From positions 310,001 to 374,000 of the forward strand of contig NZ_JALPVL010000006.1 of NCBI RefSeq assembly GCF_023544465.1: DNA of 64,000 nucleotides. The letters run 5' to 3'. The notes below the pieces were generated by a model that worked only from the letters and a program-made list of their open reading frames with translations, made no database searches and was not told where the DNA came from. The stretch comes from Paractinoplanes maris (GTDB lineage: Bacteria; Actinomycetota; Actinomycetes; Mycobacteriales; Micromonosporaceae). Below, piece by piece: positions 33,992 to 42,447 of the stretch (position 1 is the first letter of the stretch; each line of letters begins with the position of its first letter). A program made the position numbers and the translations under genes.

Positions 33992-33997
33992 AGCGTA
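33992..33997 (-). promoter_or_regulatory. Leaderless -10 (TACGCT), dimethylargininase
   Basis: TACGCT on the minus strand, 7 bases before the ATG, inside the short divergent region shared with the Lrp/AsnC gene. Confidence 0.5.
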
Positions 33998-34051
33998 GGT
34001 AGGCTGCGATGCACGAAACAGCTAGAAACCTTGTCTGTTGGGGGCGAATCG

Positions 34052-34510
34052 TTGCAACTGGACGCCGTGGATCAGCGAATCATTGCGTTGCTGGTGGCTG
34101 ACGCACGTTCGTCGTACGCCGAGATCGGGGCGAAGGTCTCGCTGTCGGCGCCCGCGGTCAAGCGACGGGTCGACCGGCTTCGATCGACTGGAGTGATCAA
34201 GGGCTTCACCACCGTCGTCGAACCGTCCGCCGTGGGGTGGACGACCGAGGCGTTCGTCGAGCTGTTCTGCACGGGGCGCACCACCCCGGCCCAGATCACC
34301 GTGGCCACCCGGCGGCATCCCGAGGTGGTCGGCGCCTACACGGTCTCGGGCGAGGCCGACGCCCTGGTGCACCTGCGGGCGGCCGACATCGGGCACCTGG
34401 AACAGGTGCTGGAACGACTGCGGGCCGAGCCGTTCGTCACCTCCACGCGCAGCATGATCGTCCTGTCCCGGCTGGTCGAGACTCCGACGGCCGTTCCCGC
34501 CCCGCAGTGA
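34052..34510 (+). CDS. Lrp/AsnC family transcriptional regulator
   Basis: A 152-residue regulator: an N-terminal winged helix-turn-helix (SSYAEIGAKVSLSAPAVKRRVDRLRSTGVIKGF) and a C-terminal RAM effector domain with VVGAYTVSGEADALVHL. Lrp-type proteins bind amino acids and control their metabolism. It shares a very short divergent region with the dimethylargininase gene, its likely target. The start is uncertain: TTG at 34052 has GGGGG 7 bases upstream; TTG at 34031 is also in frame. Confidence 0.85.
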   Translation: MQLDAVDQRIIALLVADARSSYAEIGAKVSLSAPAVKRRVDRLRSTGVIKGFTTVVEPSAVGWTTEAFVELFCTGRTTPAQITVATRRHPEVVGAYTVSGEADALVHLRAADIGHLEQVLERLRAEPFVTSTRSMIVLSRLVETPTAVPAPQ

Positions 34511-34550
34511 CCGGGGGAACCCGCTCGGCGGCGGGCGCGTCCAACCCGAC

Positions 34551-36362
34551 ATGTCGCGTCGATCCTGGCTCCTGGCCGCACTGGCCGTCGTACCGCTCGC
34601 CGGTTGCACGTCGTCCGCCCCGGCCACCAAGTCGCCGCCGGCCCCCGCCCCGGCCCTGAAGCTCGTCGCCTTCGACTCCTGCGCCCAGCTCGAGAAGGAG
34701 CTGCGGGCGGCCGCCGAGAAGAATCACGTCGCGTCGCCGCCCATGCTCGACAACGCCCGCGCGACAGGCGCCGAGGGCGCACCCTCGTCATCGGGCACCA
34801 ACGTGCACGAGGCGGGAGTCGACGAACCCGACATCGTGAAGACCGACGGCCGGCGCATCGTGACGATCTCGGGTGGCGTGCTGCGCGTGATCGACACGAC
34901 GACCCGCCGGCAGACCGGGCGGATCGACCTCGGTGTGGAGGCGTTCGGCGAGCCGGAGCTGCTGCTGACCGGCGACCGCGCGCTGGTGCTGGCCGACGGC
35001 GGGGCCGGCTCCCGGTTGCGCGACGACACCCGCATGATCCGGCCCACCAACGGCCGCTCCGAGGTGCTGCTGATCGACCTGGCCGGCGGGACTCCGCGGC
35101 TGCTCAGCCGCTACCGGGGGGACGGCCGGATCGTCGACGCGCGACAGCACGGCAGCGTGGCCCGGGTCGTGCTCAGCAGCAGCCCGCAGATCCAGTTCCC
35201 GTTCCGGGGCGACCCCGTGCCCGAGAACGTGATGCAGGACGACCGGGACGCCATCGCGACGGCCCCGCTCGACGCGTGGCTGCCGGACTGGGAGATCACC
35301 ACCGGTGGGCAGACCGTCAAGGGGCAGCTCGACTGCGCCACGGTGAGCCGGCCGGAGTCGTATTCGGGCCTGTCGATGCTGCGAGTGCTGTCGTTCGACC
35401 TGACCGCGACCGCGCTGGGTGACGGCGAACCGGTCGCGGTGGTCGCCGATGGGGACGCCGTCTACAGCAGTACCGACGGGCTCTACATCGCGAACACGCA
35501 GCGCCGGTCGATGGTTGTCGCCGCCACGGACGACGTCGGGCGGGCGGCGAGGCCGGACAGCACCGACATCTACCGGTTCAGCCTGCCGGCGACCGGCCGG
35601 CCGGTCTACGTGGCCTCGGGCAAGGTGCCGGGGCGGTTGCTCAATCAATACTCGATGTCCGAATGGGACGGTCACCTGCGGGTGGCCACGACCAGCTGGA
35701 AGGACGAAGCCTCGGCGGTGCGGGTGCTGCGCGAGAAGGCCGGGGCGCTGGTCGAGGTGGGTGCGGCCGAGGGGCTCGGCCGGGGTGAGGACATCTATTC
35801 CGTACGGTTCATCGGGCCCCGCGGCTACGTGGTGACCTTCCGCCAGACCGACCCGCTCTACAGCCTCGACCTCACCGTGCCGGAGAAGCCGCGCGTGACC
35901 GGGGAACTGAAGATCACCGGCTACTCGTCCCACCTGCAGCCGGTCGGCGAGGACAGGCTGATCGGCATCGGCCAGGAGGCGGACGCCCGAGGGGTGCCGA
36001 GCGGCCTGCAGGTCTCTCTCTTCGACGTCGCCGACCCGGCCGGCCCGAAGCGTCTGGACCAGCAGATCGTCACCGGTGGCTCGTCGGAGGCCGAGTCGGA
36101 CCCGCACGCCATCCTCTGGTGGCCGGCGACGGGCCTGCTGGTGCTGCCGGTCGCGGACGCCAAGGCCGACGGCGCGCTCGCCCTGCGGGTGACCGGTGAC
36201 CGGCTCGAGCGGGCCACCCGGCTGGCGCCGGCGACGAAGGACGCCGGCCCGATGCGCCGGGCCGTCATGGTCGGCGACGTGCTGTGGTCGATCACCGACC
36301 GCGGCGCCCTCGCCTCGGACGCGTCCACCCTGGACCAGGTCGCCTGGGTCGGCCTGACCTGA
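34551..36362 (+). CDS. Secreted beta-propeller lipoprotein
   Basis: A 603-residue lipoprotein. The signal peptide ends in LAGC with lipidated Cys19. After a short linker come FDSCAQLEKELRAAAEK and the hallmark SGTNVHEAGVDEPDIVKTDG, which identify the actinobacterial and archaeal C-terminal beta-propeller family, with repeated propeller blades to the end. It is anchored on the outer face of the membrane; the role is unknown, possibly binding or sensing. No ribosome binding site is obvious at the ATG. Confidence 0.85.
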   Translation: MSRRSWLLAALAVVPLAGCTSSAPATKSPPAPAPALKLVAFDSCAQLEKELRAAAEKNHVASPPMLDNARATGAEGAPSSSGTNVHEAGVDEPDIVKTDGRRIVTISGGVLRVIDTTTRRQTGRIDLGVEAFGEPELLLTGDRALVLADGGAGSRLRDDTRMIRPTNGRSEVLLIDLAGGTPRLLSRYRGDGRIVDARQHGSVARVVLSSSPQIQFPFRGDPVPENVMQDDRDAIATAPLDAWLPDWEITTGGQTVKGQLDCATVSRPESYSGLSMLRVLSFDLTATALGDGEPVAVVADGDAVYSSTDGLYIANTQRRSMVVAATDDVGRAARPDSTDIYRFSLPATGRPVYVASGKVPGRLLNQYSMSEWDGHLRVATTSWKDEASAVRVLREKAGALVEVGAAEGLGRGEDIYSVRFIGPRGYVVTFRQTDPLYSLDLTVPEKPRVTGELKITGYSSHLQPVGEDRLIGIGQEADARGVPSGLQVSLFDVADPAGPKRLDQQIVTGGSSEAESDPHAILWWPATGLLVLPVADAKADGALALRVTGDRLERATRLAPATKDAGPMRRAVMVGDVLWSITDRGALASDASTLDQVAWVGLT

Positions 36363-36363
36363 C

Positions 36364-36591
36364 TGGGGCTTGTCCTGCCCGGCCCGCACCTCAGCCCCGC
36401 GGGCCGGCAGGGCAAGCCCCGCTTCCGCTTCAGCCCAGCTCGCCGTGCAGGCCCCGTTGCGGTCCGGCAGGGCGAGCCCCGTTTCGGCCCGGCAGGACGA
36501 GCCCCCGTTTCGGCCCGGCAGGACGAGCCCCCGTTTCGGCCCGGCAGGACGAGCCCCCGTTTCGGCCTGGCAGGACGAGCCCCCGTTTCGG
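36364..36591 (+). repeat. 26-bp tandem repeats with an inverted copy
   Basis: Units of 25-26 bases with core CCGGCAGGACGAGCCCC run at 36463-36487, 36488-36513, 36514-36539, 36540-36565 and 36566-36591; the three middle units are identical. A diverged unit lies near 36403-36427. An inverted core (GGGGCTTGTCCTGCC) occurs at 36365-36379, so the transcript can fold back on any unit. The array fills the space between the convergent beta-propeller and YbjN-like genes. Confidence 0.85.
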
Positions 36592-36623
36592 CTCGGTTGC
36601 CGGCGGGGCTGACCCGTTCTCCG

Positions 36624-37712
36624 CTACAGGTACATGCCGGTGCGGTGGTCCTCGACCGGCTCCTTGGCGGGGGCCGGCTTGTCGCCCTCGCCGAAGAAGC
36701 GCTTGCCACCGAACTCGCCGTGCAACCGGTCGTCGAGCTCGTCGGCCAGGCCGGTCATCACCTGCACGGCCAGCATCAGGTGGGTGGCCTGGAAGTTGCG
36801 CCCGAAGACCGGGATCGACGCCCACACCGTGTCCTGGGCGCAGTAGAGCCGGCCGATCGGCATCCGGTTGGTGAGCTCGGAGAGCTTCACATAGAGCACC
36901 TCGGTCGGCTCGACCTCGGTGAGGATCGGCGAGAACACGTCGACGAGCGGCGGGTTGTCGCGCACCCGGACGAAGACCATGGCCGAGCCGGCCCGGATGC
37001 CGATGTCACCGTCGGCGTCGACCTGCAGCTGGTCGACCGTGGTCTTGGACATGGTGGCGACGACGGTGCGGACCCGCTCGTCGAGGGGAACGACCTCATC
37101 GGCCGCGTCGGCCAGCGCGGCCGCCAGCACGCCGTCCTCGGCCAGGTCGTCGAGGCTCAGCTCGTCGTCGATGCTGGGCTCGTGCCGGGCGGTGGCCAGC
37201 GGCACGGTGTCGATGGGCTCGTCGTTCTCGTCATGCACCAGATAGACCAGGAAGGCCGGGTGCGGAGCGCCGTAGACGTCGCGCAGCGTGCGGGCCACGA
37301 CGGTGGCGAGCCGGTTGGCATTGTCCTGAGTGGAGCTCAAGCCGAACGAGTCACCCGAGCCCGGCAGCACGCCCGGCGGCGACCAACCGAGCGCGACCAG
37401 GTCGGCGATCGAGGCCCGATCCATCCGGTAGCCCTCGGGCAACCCCGCGTTGCCGATCGCCAGCGCCTCGACCACGCCGCCCTCACGCACCCGCATGCTC
37501 ACCGAATAGACGGCGATGCCGGTGCCGGACGCTGTCGGGTCGAGCGTCAGATCGACGTGCGCCCCTGGAGCCAGCGTCGGGAGCAACCCGGCCAGCGCCC
37601 GCGCGAACTCCCGCCACGCCTCGCCGACCTTCGCTCGCAAGTCGGCCGTGGTGGGCTCGTCGAGGAGCACACCGTCGCTGGAATCGCCGCCCTCGGCGCT
37701 CTGTGCCGTCAT
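36624..37712 (-). CDS. YbjN/T3SS-chaperone-like (TY-Chap) protein ending in GMYL
   Basis: A 362-residue soluble protein with two alpha/beta domains resembling YbjN and type III secretion chaperones: an N-terminal one (about 20-125, ending LVALGWSPPG) and a C-terminal one (about 215-340) with IRAGSAMVFVRV and LTNRMPIGRLYC. A short acidic, Pro-containing tail ends in RTGMYL. Its last residues match the hydrophobic-Tyr-X pattern that docks activators into 20S proteasomes, and the nearby Bpa ends RTGQYL. GGAGG lies 10 bases before the ATG at 37712. The domain assignment is from memory; the proteasome link is inference. Confidence 0.7.
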   Translation of the reverse strand: MTAQSAEGGDSSDGVLLDEPTTADLRAKVGEAWREFARALAGLLPTLAPGAHVDLTLDPTASGTGIAVYSVSMRVREGGVVEALAIGNAGLPEGYRMDRASIADLVALGWSPPGVLPGSGDSFGLSSTQDNANRLATVVARTLRDVYGAPHPAFLVYLVHDENDEPIDTVPLATARHEPSIDDELSLDDLAEDGVLAAALADAADEVVPLDERVRTVVATMSKTTVDQLQVDADGDIGIRAGSAMVFVRVRDNPPLVDVFSPILTEVEPTEVLYVKLSELTNRMPIGRLYCAQDTVWASIPVFGRNFQATHLMLAVQVMTGLADELDDRLHGEFGGKRFFGEGDKPAPAKEPVEDHRTGMYL

Positions 37713-37770
37713 GATCGTCACCTCCGCTCCCGCCACCCTATCGAGCGGCGGCCGCGCCCTCGCCCCCCTC

Positions 37771-38064
37771 TCAGGGGATGGGCGGTTTCCCCTGGTCACC
37801 GGAGGCCCTGTCCGAGCCGCCGGACGGCGCGGCGGGCGGCGTCCAGGACAGGGCGAGGTCACTGAGCCGGTCGGCCACCTCGGCCGGGTCGGCGCCGCGG
37901 CCCACGGCCAGCCCGAGGAGATAGGCCGTCACGGGAGCACCGGGCCGGATCACGCCATGTGCCACGTCGCGAGCCAGATCAAGGATGAGCCGGGTCGGGA
38001 TCTCGCCCGGATCGACTCCGGCCTCCCGGCCGGCCGCGACGAGCCACGCGTCCAGGTCGTTCAC
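37771..38064 (-). CDS. DUF6457 family protein
   Basis: A 97-residue helical protein (LDAWLVAAGREAGVDPG, ILDLARDVAHGVIRPGAPVTAYLLGLAVGRG). The family is often encoded next to or fused with molybdenum cofactor guanylyltransferase, as here: mobA lies 31 bases upstream on the same strand. Function unknown, probably linked to cofactor synthesis or molybdoenzyme use. GTG start. Confidence 0.75.
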   Translation of the reverse strand: MNDLDAWLVAAGREAGVDPGEIPTRLILDLARDVAHGVIRPGAPVTAYLLGLAVGRGADPAEVADRLSDLALSWTPPAAPSGGSDRASGDQGKPPIP

Positions 38065-38095
38065 GGCGCCGGCACCCCGCCCCGGCCGGACCGGA

Positions 38096-38695
38096 TCACC
38101 GCGCCCACTCCTCGGCGGTGCGCAGGTCGTCGTCGGTGTCGCAGTCGAACCACGGGGGCGGGCCCGACCGGCGCCAGGAGACCTCGGCCACCCGCAGGTG
38201 GTTCATCAGCTCGCGGACCGAGGCGCCGTCGAGGCTGCCCCGCTCCTCGGCCAGCTGGTTGATCGCCTCGCGCAACGCGGCCGTCCGCCACACGCCGCAC
38301 AGCATCTGCCGCCGGCCCTCGGCGTCGCGGTAGACCGCGCCCTGCATCGGCGCCGACTCGGCGGTCAGCCGCAGCACGTCGATCGCCTCCCCGGTGAGCA
38401 GAGGCAGGTCGGCGGCGAGCAAAGCCGTGTAGGTCACGTCCTCGGGGACCAGGGCCAGCCCCGCCGCGGTGGCCGCCACCGGGCCGCTGCCCGGCGGATC
38501 CTCCCTGGTGGAGTGCACCTGGACGGGCAGATCGGGCGGCACCCGGCCGACCACCACACGCGGGTCGGCGTCGTGCACCGCGGCGAGCACACGGGTCAGC
38601 ATGGACTGCCCGGCCACGGTCAGCGTCGGCTTGTCCGCACCGCCCATCCGCCGCGCAGCTCCGCCGGCCAGCACCACCGCCGCATATCCCCCCAC
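38096..38695 (-). CDS. mobA: MobA-like NTP transferase (molybdenum cofactor guanylyltransferase)
   Basis: A 199-residue nucleotidyltransferase with the signature LAGGAARRMGGADK at the N-terminus, ADLPLL in the middle (metal-binding Asp) and GSLDG near the end. It likely adds GMP to molybdopterin to make the bis-MGD cofactor used by nitrate reductase and formate dehydrogenase. GTG at 38695 starts just before the GG-rich loop; TACGGT (plus-strand 38702-38707 read in reverse) is 6 bases upstream. Divergent from fdhD and followed by DUF6457, both consistent with this role. Confidence 0.82.
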   Translation of the reverse strand: MGGYAAVVLAGGAARRMGGADKPTLTVAGQSMLTRVLAAVHDADPRVVVGRVPPDLPVQVHSTREDPPGSGPVAATAAGLALVPEDVTYTALLAADLPLLTGEAIDVLRLTAESAPMQGAVYRDAEGRRQMLCGVWRTAALREAINQLAEERGSLDGASVRELMNHLRVAEVSWRRSGPPPWFDCDTDDDLRTAEEWAR

Positions 38696-38701
38696 GTACG
38701 T

Positions 38702-38707
38702 ACCGTA
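38702..38707 (-). promoter_or_regulatory. Leaderless -10 (TACGGT), mobA
   Basis: TACGGT on the minus strand, 6 bases before the mobA GTG; it decides this start. Confidence 0.5.
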
Positions 38708-38884
38708 TCCCGACCGCGTGTCGAGCGTGACCGCGCGCTCAGTTACCAGTCGTGGATCACTCCGTGTCGTGGCGGTGTCCGGACCGGTGGCGGCCGGGGT
38801 TCTCCCGGTGCCCGGGCCCGGCGGCGACAGACGCCCGGCGATGGCCGGCCCCCGCGGTGACGAGCCGGATGCCGGTGAGCGGCC

Positions 38885-38890
38885 TACGCT
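38885..38890 (+). promoter_or_regulatory. Leaderless -10 (TACGCT), fdhD
   Basis: TACGCT ends 6 bases before the fdhD ATG. Confidence 0.5.
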
Positions 38891-38896
38891 CGACCC

Positions 38897-39763
38897 ATGG
38901 CGAGGACGATGACCCGGCGGCCGGTCGTAAAGATCAATCTCGACGCGACCGGTGACCCCCGGCGCCGGCCGGACGATCTCGCCGCCGAGGAGCCGCTGGA
39001 GATCCGGGTGCGCAAGGCGCCGCTCGCGGTCACGATGCGCACCCCGGGGCACGACATCGACCTGGCGATGGGATTCCTGCTCACCGAGGGGATCATCGGC
39101 AGCGCCGGCGACGTGGTGACCGCCCAGCTCTGTGCGGGCACCGACACCCCGAACACCTACAACGTGGTCGACGTCGTGCTCGGGGACGAGGTGCCGCCGC
39201 CGGTCACCGACCCGAGCCGCAATTTCTACACCACCAGCTCGTGCGGCGTGTGCGGCAAGGCCAGCATCGACGCGGTGCGCACCCGCTCGCGGTTCGACGT
39301 CTCGGCCGACCCGCTGAGCATCCCGGCGGCCACCCTGGCCGAGCTGCCCGACCGGCTGCGGGCGGCCCAGCGCACCTTCGACCGCACGGGCGGGCTGCAC
39401 GCGGCCGGGCTCTTCACCGCGGCCGGTGAGCTGCTGGCGCTGCGGGAGGACGTGGGCCGGCACAACGCCGTCGACAAGGTGATCGGCTGGGCGCTCCGCG
39501 AGGGACGGCTGCCGCTGACCGGGCACGTGCTGCTGGTGTCGGGCCGGGCCAGCTTCGAGCTCACCCAGAAGGCCTGGATGGCCGGGATCCCGATGCTCGC
39601 GGCGGTGTCGGCGCCGAGCACGCTGGCCGCCGAGCTGGCCGACGAGGCCGGGCTGACACTGGTCGGCTTCCTCCGCGGGCGGAGCATGAACGTCTACACC
39701 TCCCCGGAGCGCGTGACCGTCGAGCACCCGGCCCTGCGCACCGAGGACGGCTCGCACGGTTAG
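38897..39763 (+). CDS. fdhD: Formate dehydrogenase accessory sulfurtransferase
   Basis: A 288-residue FdhD protein, which passes sulfur from a cysteine desulfurase to the Mo-cofactor to activate formate dehydrogenase. It contains the sulfur-carrying TTSSCGVCGK loop (Cys-x-x-Cys), MGFLLTEGII, REDVGRHNAVDKVIG and SGRASFELTQKAW. TACGCT (38885-38890) is 6 bases upstream of the ATG, leaderless. It is divergent from mobA. No formate dehydrogenase gene is in the window. Confidence 0.95.
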   Translation: MARTMTRRPVVKINLDATGDPRRRPDDLAAEEPLEIRVRKAPLAVTMRTPGHDIDLAMGFLLTEGIIGSAGDVVTAQLCAGTDTPNTYNVVDVVLGDEVPPPVTDPSRNFYTTSSCGVCGKASIDAVRTRSRFDVSADPLSIPAATLAELPDRLRAAQRTFDRTGGLHAAGLFTAAGELLALREDVGRHNAVDKVIGWALREGRLPLTGHVLLVSGRASFELTQKAWMAGIPMLAAVSAPSTLAAELADEAGLTLVGFLRGRSMNVYTSPERVTVEHPALRTEDGSHG

Positions 39764-39792
39764 CTCGTACATCTGAGAGCCGCAGGCACCGC

Positions 39793-40788
39793 TCACCGGG
39801 ACCGGCCCCGCAGGGTGGCGGTCGGCGAGACGAAGTCCTCGACGGCCTCGTGGCCGATGCCGGCGGCCAGCAACCCGTCGAGAACCCGGGCGAACTGGTG
39901 GCCCGGATCGAGCCGTAGTGCCCGGTCGACCGCCACCCGGGCCAGCGGGCCCAGGCCGGCCCGCCAGGCCGCATAGCCCAGGAGGGCGGCCGGCCCGGGA
40001 ACGAACGGGGTCTCGACCCGGCGCGTCATCTCGGCCCACTGGGTGATCCGCCACGGCTCGCCGGAGATGCGGTCGACCGCGTAGTCGAACACCGGCCGGC
40101 CGGCCAGCAGGGCTCCGAGCCAGGCCGTCTCGGGGAAGGTCAGCGACCGGCCGGCCGCGTGACGCCGCTCCCCGGCTCGCACCGCGGACCGCCCGGCCTC
40201 GTCCAGCAACACCCCGGGATCACCGCCGGAGCGGAAGACGCGGCCGAACCGGATGCCCAGATCGGCCGTCGCGGCCGCCATCCGCCGGCGATCCTCGCCG
40301 TCGACGCTCGCCACCTGGGCGACCAGCGTCCGCCGGTCGGGGAGGGCGACCTGCCCCTGAAAGACCGCGGCGGCGGCGACCGGACTGCTCGGCGAGGGAA
40401 CGGGGTGGCCCTCAGGAGGACAACAGCCGTGCTCGGCGCAGTCACGCGACCACCAGCGCCCGCCGGTGATCCGCAGCCTGTCCCGGATCTGGAGACCGCT
40501 GCGGGCGAGAGCGGTGCCGAGGGTGTCGAGGGTGCGGTCGACCGGGTCGGGTGGGCCGAAGCCGAGAACCGCGATGGCCTGCGCGCCCTGACGGGCGACC
40601 AGCGGCGCCATCCAGCCGGCACCGTCGGAGCCGGGCGGGGGCAGATCGTGCCGCCCGGCGAAGCTCACCCGGCGGCCCACCGTGCCGATCACGACGATGC
40701 TGTCGGTCGGGTGGAAGCCCAGCAGATAAGGCGTGACCGCGATGAGGTCGGCGGCGGTGCGGACGACGATCGTGCACTCGGGGTTCAT
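39793..40788 (-). CDS. DUF4192 family protein
   Basis: A 331-residue actinobacterial protein of unknown function. It has the family's opening VVRTAADLIAVTPYLLGFHPTDSIVVIG (in two parts) and later EHGCCPPEGHPVP, a short Cys-containing loop. The last third is helical. ATG at 40788 is used in preference to a longer frame because the conserved region starts at NPECTIVV. Not in an obvious operon. Confidence 0.85.
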   Translation of the reverse strand: MNPECTIVVRTAADLIAVTPYLLGFHPTDSIVVIGTVGRRVSFAGRHDLPPPGSDGAGWMAPLVARQGAQAIAVLGFGPPDPVDRTLDTLGTALARSGLQIRDRLRITGGRWWSRDCAEHGCCPPEGHPVPSPSSPVAAAAVFQGQVALPDRRTLVAQVASVDGEDRRRMAAATADLGIRFGRVFRSGGDPGVLLDEAGRSAVRAGERRHAAGRSLTFPETAWLGALLAGRPVFDYAVDRISGEPWRITQWAEMTRRVETPFVPGPAALLGYAAWRAGLGPLARVAVDRALRLDPGHQFARVLDGLLAAGIGHEAVEDFVSPTATLRGRSR

Positions 40789-40896
40789 GCCGGGCAGCGT
40801 GGCCCGCCGGGCACCCTGCGCGAGTGCCAAGTGCTCAGCCTGTGGACGACACGCGGGTTATCCACCGGCCTCGTTCGGAGAAGCCCAGCTCACGCC

Positions 40897-41400
40897 TCAG
40901 GAGCGGAACGGCAGCTCGTGCAGCTCGAGGCCTTCCTGCTGCCACTCGTGCGCCGACTTGCTCAGGTCGAGGGTCAGCTCGAACGACGAGACCACGTCGT
41001 AGCCGGCGGCGTGCAGGCTGCGGATCGCCTCCACGTTGCGCGACTCGGGGGAGATCGTCAGCGCGGTCATGTTCCGGCGGCGGGCCTCGCCGGCCACGTG
41101 GCGCAGCAGCTTGCGACCCACTCCCTTGTGCCGGTGGGAGGCGGTGACCACGACCGGCTCGACCTCGCCGGCCAGGCCGCGGAGCACCAGCCCGACCAGT
41201 CCGATCACCCCGTCGTCGGCATGGTCGGCCACCCACAGCCCGCCGAGATCGAGCCGGGTCAGGTATTCCTCGAAGCCCTCGCCGGCGTCCTCGTCCGGCA
41301 CGCCGTACATCTGGTTGTGCTGGTTGGTCAGCTCGGACCACAGGCGACGGCCCGCGGAGTGGTCACTCGGCCGGTACGAACGCACTGTGACAGGGCTCAT
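40897..41400 (-). CDS. GNAT family N-acetyltransferase
   Basis: A 167-residue acetyl-CoA-dependent acetyltransferase: VTVRSYRPSDH start, VEPVVVTASHRHKGVGRKLLRHV, in which HRHKGVGRK is the pyrophosphate-binding loop (motif A), then NMTALTISPESRNVEAIRSLHAAGY (motif B). The acceptor is unknown. It is divergent from the fructosamine kinase-like gene across a 56-bp space. Confidence 0.88.
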   Translation of the reverse strand: MSPVTVRSYRPSDHSAGRRLWSELTNQHNQMYGVPDEDAGEGFEEYLTRLDLGGLWVADHADDGVIGLVGLVLRGLAGEVEPVVVTASHRHKGVGRKLLRHVAGEARRRNMTALTISPESRNVEAIRSLHAAGYDVVSSFELTLDLSKSAHEWQQEGLELHELPFRS

Positions 41401-41456
41401 GGCGACATTTTGACTCCGATTTCAGGCAGGCGTAAGCCGAAGCGGAAGATAAGGCG

Positions 41457-42335
41457 GTGGATCAGGCGTACTTGCGCGCGCACCCCCAGCACCTCCCGAC
41501 ATTTCTCACCCACCAGCGCATCCGGGAGACGCCGGTGGGTGGCGGGAGCGTGTCCAGCGCCAGCCGGCTCACGCTCGACGACGGCACGTCCGTCTTCGCC
41601 AAGACCTGGCCCGCCGGTGAGGCACCGGAGGGCTTCTTCACCGCCGAAGCGTCCGGTTTGACGTGGTTGCGCGAGGCGGGGGCGCCGGTGCCCGAGGTGA
41701 TCGTGGCGCTTCCCTCAATGATCGCCACCGAATGGATCGAGCCCGGCGAGCCGACGCGTGAGGCGGCCGAGCAGCTCGGGCGTGATCTGGCCGGCCTGCA
41801 TCGTTCCGGGGCGGACGCGTTCGGGGCGGCCTGGGCCGGTTACATCGGTCCGCTCGGCCTCGACAACACTCCTTCGACCGGAGAGTGGGGGCCGTGGTTC
41901 GCCGAGCGCCGGCTCCTCCCGTACCTCAAGATCTCGGCCGATCGGGGCGCACTCTCCGACGTCGAGGTGGCGCTGGTCGAGCGTGTTCTTCAGGGTCTCG
42001 AGACGTACGCCGTGGGGGAGCCGCCCAGTCGCACGCACGGCGATCTGTGGCCGGGGAACCTCCTGTGGGCCGACGGTCGGGCCTGGCTCATCGACCCGGC
42101 CGCTCACGGGGCTCATCGCGAGACCGATCTGGCAGAACTGGCGCTCTTCGGCGGCGCTCCGCACCTGTCGTCGATTCTCGGGGCCTACAACGAGGTCTAC
42201 CCCCTCGCCGAGGGATGGGCGGAGCGGGTTCCCCTGCACCAGTTGCACCTTCTGCTGGTGCACACGGCGGCGTTCGGCGAGAGCTACCGCGCCTCCGTGC
42301 GCTCGGCCGCGGAAGCCGCGCGGCACGCACTGTGA
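41457..42335 (+). CDS. Fructosamine kinase family protein
   Basis: A 292-residue kinase with the protein-kinase-like fold: a Gly-rich strand RETPVGGGSVSSASRLTL, Lys in VFAKTW, a catalytic loop HGDLWPGNLLWADG and a metal-binding Asp in LIDPAAHG. The family phosphorylates glycated lysines to help remove them from proteins, or in some bacteria other sugars. GTG start with a weak AAGG upstream. Alone between the GNAT and moaA genes. Confidence 0.88.
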   Translation: MDQAYLRAHPQHLPTFLTHQRIRETPVGGGSVSSASRLTLDDGTSVFAKTWPAGEAPEGFFTAEASGLTWLREAGAPVPEVIVALPSMIATEWIEPGEPTREAAEQLGRDLAGLHRSGADAFGAAWAGYIGPLGLDNTPSTGEWGPWFAERRLLPYLKISADRGALSDVEVALVERVLQGLETYAVGEPPSRTHGDLWPGNLLWADGRAWLIDPAAHGAHRETDLAELALFGGAPHLSSILGAYNEVYPLAEGWAERVPLHQLHLLLVHTAAFGESYRASVRSAAEAARHAL

Positions 42336-42340
42336 CTGAG

Positions 42341-42358
42341 TCGGCTGTCCACAGCCGA
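42341..42358. repeat. TCGGCTGT/ACAGCCGA short-loop inverted repeat
   Basis: Two exact 8-bp arms, 42341-42348 and 42351-42358, surround CC. It includes CTGTCCACA, one base off a DnaA box. It lies just after the kinase stop, so may be a weak terminator or an operator for moaA. Confidence 0.35.
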
Positions 42359-42390
42359 ATTCTGCGGAGGTCATCGGCGCGGGAAGCGGA

Positions 42391-42396
42391 TAGATT
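42391..42396 (+). promoter_or_regulatory. -10 (TAGATT) for the moaA upstream ORF
   Basis: TAGATT ends 6 bases before the GTG of the 14-codon ORF. An AGATT-C-AATCT inverted repeat (42392-42402) overlaps it and could be an operator. Confidence 0.5.
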
Positions 42397-42402
42397 CAAT
42401 CT

Positions 42403-42447
42403 GTGAGCATGCGTGGAAGATCAGTGATCGCTCGGGGCGCTCCGTGA
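42403..42447 (+). CDS. 14-codon upstream ORF overlapping the moaA start
   Basis: TAGATT (42391-42396) is followed after 6 bases by GTG and 13 more sense codons (peptide MSMRGRSVIARGAP), ending in a TGA that overlaps the moaA GTG in the tetramer GTGA (42444-42447). The spacing fits a leaderless transcript whose first translated ORF is this peptide, with moaA translated by coupling. moaA itself has no ribosome binding site. Inference, but each element is visible. Confidence 0.5.
   Translation: MSMRGRSVIARGAP

Noticed and set aside
36463..36591. CRISPR-like array
   Set aside because: Units are directly adjacent 26-mers with no variable spacers and no cas genes.
42336..42443. Moco riboswitch before moaA
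   Set aside because: The space is short, the apparent promoter leaves almost no 5' leader, and no matching core is seen.
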